Shown one piece after another: positions 60,090 through 64,000 of a stretch of DNA of 64,000 bases (its first letter is position 1; the number at the start of each line of letters is the position of its first letter). The notes beneath the pieces are model-generated. The model was not told the DNA's origin. It worked only from the letters and a program-made list of their open reading frames with translations, and did no database searches. The position numbers were made by a program, and so were the translations under genes. This stretch comes from Dokdonia donghaensis DSW-1 (GTDB taxonomy: Bacteria > Bacteroidota > Bacteroidia > Flavobacteriales > Flavobacteriaceae): contig NZ_CP015125.1 in assembly GCF_001653755.1 (NCBI RefSeq), positions 2,117,501 through 2,181,500 of the forward strand, read 5' to 3'.

Positions 60090-62144
60090 TTAGGTATGCT
60101 TATTCTTTAAGTAGTCAAAAATAGCATATTGTGACCTAATAGCCGTTTTATTTTCATCCTGCTGTCCCACATATGTATTTGAAGCCACAGCATCTTGTAT
60201 GCGGGCTTTAACCGTATCTTCAAGTTGTAGGGTTAATATATCTAGTAATTCCTTCTTACAGTTAGGCTGTGTGATAGGTACAAGTACTTCTATACGTCTA
60301 TCTAAGTTACGCGTCATAAGGTCTGCACTTCCCATATACACTTGCTCTTCACCACCGTGATAAAAATAATAGATGCGACCGTGCTCTAAGTATCTATCTA
60401 GTATAGAAGTCATATAGATATTCTCACTGAGCCCTTCAATACCAGGTACAAGAGAGCTAAACCCTCGTACCAGCATACGTATTTTTACTCCAGCCTGACT
60501 AGCTTTATACAGCAACTGAATCATTTCTTTATCCTCGAGGCTGTTGATTTTTATTTTAATTTCGGCTTTTTTACCTGCTTGAGCATATTCTATCTCATCA
60601 TAAATAAGCTTTTCAAAAGTACGACGCGTGGTAAACGGACTTACAAGTAAGTGTTTGTTGCGCGGTACAATAAGGTCTCCCTGTAGTACTTTAAATACCC
60701 TATCTAGCTCTTTGCTTAACTTCTTATTTGCAGAGAAGAAGCCGTGATCTGCATATACTTTTGAGGTTTTTGCATTAAAGTTACCAGTGCCTATGTAGAT
60801 GTATCTTCTATTTTTACCTTCTTCTTTACGCTTTACGAGTAAAATTTTAGAATGTACTTTTATTCTAGGGTAACTGTAAATAACTACCGCGCCTTTCTCT
60901 TCAAATTTTCTTCCCCATTTTATGTTATTTTCTTCATCAAAACGTGCTTTGGCTTCTATAAAAATAAATACCTTCTTACCGTTATCTAAGGCTTTAAGTA
61001 GGGCAGAGGTGAGGGGTGACTCATCTGCAACACGGTAAAGGGATATTTTAATCTCTGTTACATCTGGGTCTATAGCCGCTTGCTCTATAAAGCGCTCAAC
61101 ATAGTTAAAAGACATAAAAGGAAAATGCACGAGATGGTCACGTTCTTTTAATGCTGTAAAATAATCGTCTGTATGGGCTAGCGTGCTGTGTGGTATGGAA
61201 GGTTGTTCTTGATAATGAAGTTTTGGGTTATCTGTAGGGTCGGGAAAACTAAAAAAATCATTAAAGTTATGATAGCGACCTCCAGGCATCATATCTACTT
61301 TACCCACTTTGAGCAATTTTCTTAAGCGCTTTGCATCTTCTTTATCCATAGACGCGTCATAGAGTAGCCGCGTAGGTTGTCCTCGGTGTCTTCGTTTTAA
61401 AGATTCATAAATACGCTCTGCAAGTATACCATCTACCTCATCATCTAGATATAACTCTGCATCTCTAGATATTTTTACCTCGTAAATTCCTCTAATAGTT
61501 TCGGCAGGAAAAATATCTTGCATTTTATGATGAATGATATCATCTATAAACGTGAGATAATGCGCTCCATTTTCTTCATATAGCTCTAGAAAACGATTTA
61601 TTTTATCTGAAGGAATATTTACAAATCCTACCTTTTGAGTATCCTTAAATAGAACATAAAAGTATAGCGCTTGATCCTGCAAGAAGATATCACCTTGTTT
61701 TACATTTACTACAGTTACTTCTAGAAGAGGTTTTAATTTTTCTTCATAGAAACCATCAATAATAGCATCGTGCTTTTCTGTATATAATTTTGAGGTAAGA
61801 AGATGTATGCCATTTGCCTTAAGCTCTGGTATAATATGTAGCCTAAAGACCTTGCCAAAACGCTCTTGCTGAGTATTTACAGTTTTTTTTATCTCTTTTA
61901 CAATCTTATTAGGTCGTAGTGAGAGTTCTTTACGTATCTTCTTTTTTACACGTTTAAGCTGGCGTAGTTGTGACACGCGCACACGAAAAAACTCATCCAG
62001 ATTAGTAGAGTAAATAGCAAGAAACTTGAGGCGTTCATAAAGCGGATTATTCTCTACATCTTCTGCCTCTTGTAATACACGCTCATTAAAAGCAAGCCAG
62101 TTTATATCGCGATGCTTAAAATTAGTTTCATCTAGATTAATCAT
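60090..62144 (-). CDS. ppk1: Polyphosphate kinase 1
   Basis: Makes polyphosphate from ATP. ATG 62144 gives 684 aa; an earlier TTG would add 8. Domains N, H, C1 and C2 can be placed: RDINWLAFNERVLQEA (N), HFPFMSFNYVERFIEQAAIDPDVTEIKISLYRVA (H/C1), then KVHSKILLV and YIGTGNFNAKTSKVYADHGFF with the phospho-accepting His in HSK, and the C2 half with MGSADLMTRNLDRRIEVLVPI. Downstream is the NMT1-like gene with a 3-base gap. Confidence 0.95.
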   Translation of the reverse strand: MINLDETNFKHRDINWLAFNERVLQEAEDVENNPLYERLKFLAIYSTNLDEFFRVRVSQLRQLKRVKKKIRKELSLRPNKIVKEIKKTVNTQQERFGKVFRLHIIPELKANGIHLLTSKLYTEKHDAIIDGFYEEKLKPLLEVTVVNVKQGDIFLQDQALYFYVLFKDTQKVGFVNIPSDKINRFLELYEENGAHYLTFIDDIIHHKMQDIFPAETIRGIYEVKISRDAELYLDDEVDGILAERIYESLKRRHRGQPTRLLYDASMDKEDAKRLRKLLKVGKVDMMPGGRYHNFNDFFSFPDPTDNPKLHYQEQPSIPHSTLAHTDDYFTALKERDHLVHFPFMSFNYVERFIEQAAIDPDVTEIKISLYRVADESPLTSALLKALDNGKKVFIFIEAKARFDEENNIKWGRKFEEKGAVVIYSYPRIKVHSKILLVKRKEEGKNRRYIYIGTGNFNAKTSKVYADHGFFSANKKLSKELDRVFKVLQGDLIVPRNKHLLVSPFTTRRTFEKLIYDEIEYAQAGKKAEIKIKINSLEDKEMIQLLYKASQAGVKIRMLVRGFSSLVPGIEGLSENIYMTSILDRYLEHGRIYYFYHGGEEQVYMGSADLMTRNLDRRIEVLVPITQPNCKKELLDILTLQLEDTVKARIQDAVASNTYVGQQDENKTAIRSQYAIFDYLKNKHT

Positions 62145-62198
62145 AGAGCAATTTTCACAAAAGTACAAAAGCGATGTCCCTACAGTTTTAATTAAGTG

Positions 62199-63074
62199 TT
62201 AAATACGGTCTAAAACCTCTTCTATAAGCTTTTCGGTTTGTGTTGTAGGTTGTGTGCTAAAGGTTTTATTAACTCTATTTGCTAGGATACAATTAAGAGA
62301 TATAGCTCTATGTCCCAGTAATTTTGCGAGCCCGTAAATTCCAGAGGTTTCCATTTCTAGATTTGTAACGCGCAGGTTGAGTCCGCTTTCGCGAAAGCTA
62401 AAAGAACCCAATTTATCATTCATCTCAACGTCACTCGTCTTAAGTCTAAGCATTCTACCTTGAGGCGCATAAAAACCTATGTTTGTAGCAGTAAAACCTT
62501 GGTAAAAATCTGGCTCATTAAATTTTGCTGCTAGCGTTTCATCACAAGAAACTACGTAAGGAGCACTCTTTTCTGGAGCCCAGTCCATATGTTTTATAAA
62601 CGCTTCTTGTATCTCAAAGTGCTGTATGTGCTTACTATCATAAAAATGTAAAAGCGCATCTAGTCCCATTGCGTAACGACTTATTAAAAACGAGTCTACG
62701 GGGATGTCTTTTTGAATCGCCCCACTTGTACCAATACGTATAATATCAAGTGTTGTGTGCGTATCTTTTACAGCTCTAGTCTCTAGATCTATATTTACAA
62801 GAGCATCTAGTTCATTAAGGACAATATCAATATTATCTGTACCTATACCGGTTGATATGACGGTAATCTCTTTTCCTTTATAGGTTCCAGTAGTAGTTTT
62901 AAACTCTCTCTTTTGTGTTGTAAATCGTATACTGTCAAAGTACTTTGTAACCGTATCTACACGATCTGGATCACCTACGGTGATAATTGTTGTAGCAATA
63001 TCTTGCGGTTTAATATTAAGATGATAGATACTCCCGTCTGGGTTAAGTATAAGTTCTGAAGAGGCTATGGCCAT
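62199..63074 (-). CDS. Nucleoside phosphorylase (uridine-phosphorylase fold)
   Basis: Cleaves nucleosides by phosphate. ATG 63074 gives 291 aa. Blocks: TTIITVGDPDRVDTVTKYFD, VISTGIGTDNIDIVLNELDAL, IRIGTSGAIQKDIPVDSF, and LEMETSGIYGLAKLLGHRAI (Glu/Met of the nucleoside site). Substrate cannot be told. Start lies one base after the stop of the DUF1835 gene (TAAT-ATG), so translation is coupled. Palindrome read SF-SFRES-GL in a variable loop. Confidence 0.9.
   Translation of the reverse strand: MAIASSELILNPDGSIYHLNIKPQDIATTIITVGDPDRVDTVTKYFDSIRFTTQKREFKTTTGTYKGKEITVISTGIGTDNIDIVLNELDALVNIDLETRAVKDTHTTLDIIRIGTSGAIQKDIPVDSFLISRYAMGLDALLHFYDSKHIQHFEIQEAFIKHMDWAPEKSAPYVVSCDETLAAKFNEPDFYQGFTATNIGFYAPQGRMLRLKTSDVEMNDKLGSFSFRESGLNLRVTNLEMETSGIYGLAKLLGHRAISLNCILANRVNKTFSTQPTTQTEKLIEEVLDRI
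62384..62398. repeat. Dispersed palindrome, copy 24
   Basis: In the nucleoside phosphorylase gene, read FRES. Confidence 0.95.
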
Positions 63075-63075
63075 A

Positions 63076-64000
63076 TTATAATTTTGTAAGCTGGTGGTTA
63101 TTTTCATCATAGGTGTAATCATACTTTGATACACCACCTAGGTTGCAAGAATAAGCGATTTTTTGAAATACATTTTTACCCTTATCCAGAATGTTATTAG
63201 ACTCTTCTGTGAGAGTAAGTACATCATTCTCGAGGATGAAAAATGGTCGCATTCTAGTTATCATTTTAAATAGTTGTATATCTCCATACCCATAGTAACC
63301 TTGGTAATTGAGCATATAACCACATAGTTGTTTTTCTGATTTAATTTCATACTTGCGTATGAGTCTAAGCATATTTGTTTCCAGTGTGTTAAGTCCACTC
63401 TGCACGTGCGGAAACCGCTCCTTGTGTGCACTTATACAGTTAGATAAATAGGTGAAGCTAGTATCTTTTGCACGTTGTGGCTTAAGTTTTAAGTGATCAT
63501 TACCGCAGTATAGTCTCCATAAATCATCTGCAAGAAAGATATCGTGCTTTGTAAGCGTAGTCTTGTCTTTATAATGAGCCAGTAGTTGCTGGTCAGATAA
63601 TTGCGAGAGGCCTTTAAGCTCTTTTTCGCCAGATACACGACCACTGCACACAAGTGAGACAATACCTTTGTAATTTATAGCACGTAAAAAACTTATACAG
63701 GCAAGCATATTAATATGACAAAAGAGATCATATTCAAACCATAAGACGACTTCTTCATATAAATGGGCATCTGCAACAATAGCTAGCTGACTACCAAAGA
63801 TATCATCATAAGATCCAGCGTGCTCCGGGTAATTTGATTCAAAAAAGGATATACGTGCCGCTCTAAACTCCTCACTGGCTAGGTTTGCCACCGTCTTACC
63901 TTCACACAGCAGCTCTCGCCATACCGCATAATCTCCTTTTACTTGCATTGCAAGTAATCTATCATTAAGGCTATCGCCGTTTGTAACGTGTAAGAGTTGT
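63076..64000 (-). CDS. DUF1835 family protein (5' end beyond window)
   Basis: The frame is open from 63076 to the right edge; an internal Met at 63948 is not the true start because the upstream codons LLHVTNGDSLNDRLLA are the family's usual N-terminus. Later WREL-LCEGKTV and DYDIFGSQLAIVAD... EVVLWFEYDLFCHINMLA are conserved. Function unknown. Coupled to the nucleoside phosphorylase gene. Confidence 0.88.
   Translation of the reverse strand, partial: QLLHVTNGDSLNDRLLAMQVKGDYAVWRELLCEGKTVANLASEEFRAARISFFESNYPEHAGSYDDIFGSQLAIVADAHLYEEVVLWFEYDLFCHINMLACISFLRAINYKGIVSLVCSGRVSGEKELKGLSQLSDQQLLAHYKDKTTLTKHDIFLADDLWRLYCGNDHLKLKPQRAKDTSFTYLSNCISAHKERFPHVQSGLNTLETNMLRLIRKYEIKSEKQLCGYMLNYQGYYGYGDIQLFKMITRMRPFFILENDVLTLTEESNNILDKGKNVFQKIAYSCNLGGVSKYDYTYDENNHQLTKL

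Noticed and set aside
551..62398. Reading the palindrome as an intrinsic terminator or REP element
   Set aside because: Most copies are inside open genes and have no T run; a few intergenic ones next to A runs could double as terminators, but this does not explain the set.
1..64000. CRISPR array or prophage
   Set aside because: No regularly spaced direct repeats with unique spacers, no cas genes, no integrase or capsid genes. The dispersed palindrome is far too widely spaced for an array.

Overview
The window comes from the chromosome of a marine flavobacterium (Bacteroidetes, Flavobacteriaceae; it looks most like Dokdonia/Krokinobacter, but that is inference from protein style). The evidence is low GC, promoters of the Bacteroidetes type (TTG-N19-21-TAnnTTTG), a SusC-era style FecI/FecR/TonB-receptor module, tRNA-Arg without an encoded CCA, and typical flavobacterial neighbours (MoxR/DUF58 cluster, YfhO, DUF1835, MutS2 without Smr).

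Layout. 0-4.7 kb: tail of an unknown gene, tRNA-Arg(ACG), apt, then a sigma/anti-sigma/TonB-receptor operon. 4.8-12.5 kb: divergent LamG lipoprotein, MFS transporter, fumarylacetoacetase with a 59-aa membrane protein, glyA, and small proteins. 12.5-13.8 kb: an IS3-family element lodged between a MazG-like gene and its terminator. 13.9-24.5 kb: S41 protease, LytTR regulator, DUF1853, truA, PfpI, DUF2461, OmpA-type porin, nitroreductase, and a stress-type row (Cys-less ArsC-fold protein, HPF, MscS). 24.6-33 kb: aldehyde dehydrogenase, large BNR-repeat secreted protein, LolA-like protein and a gluconate module (DUF72-gntK-gntP). 33-42.1 kb: purB, then a six-gene MoxR/DUF58/DUF4350/DUF4129/membrane/SpoIIM operon facing RDD and TRIC genes. 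42.1-53.3 kb: CoA-binding protein, sodium symporter, FtsX permease, hisS, and a surface-glycan run (YfhO, glycosyltransferase, flippase). 53.6-55.6 kb: a two-gene Septu-like (PtuA ATPase + PtuB HNH) anti-phage cassette. 55.6-64 kb: DCC thiol protein, mutS2, ung, orphan NMT1-like binding protein, ppk1, nucleoside phosphorylase and a DUF1835 gene that runs off the right edge.

The outstanding signal is not a gene. A perfect palindrome, core GCTTTCGCGAAAGC and often extended to TACGCTTTCGCGAAAGCGTA, occurs 24 times exactly and about 7 more times in degraded form, roughly once per 2.7 kb. Fifteen exact copies are inside genes, read in all three frames (AFAKA, RFRES, LSRK), and nine are between genes. 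No gene holds two exact copies, the spacing is more even than random, and no copy lies inside the IS element or the Septu cassette. This looks like a genome-wide recognition or maintenance signal comparable in style to cyanobacterial HIP1 or to DNA-uptake sequences. Its function is unknown to me.
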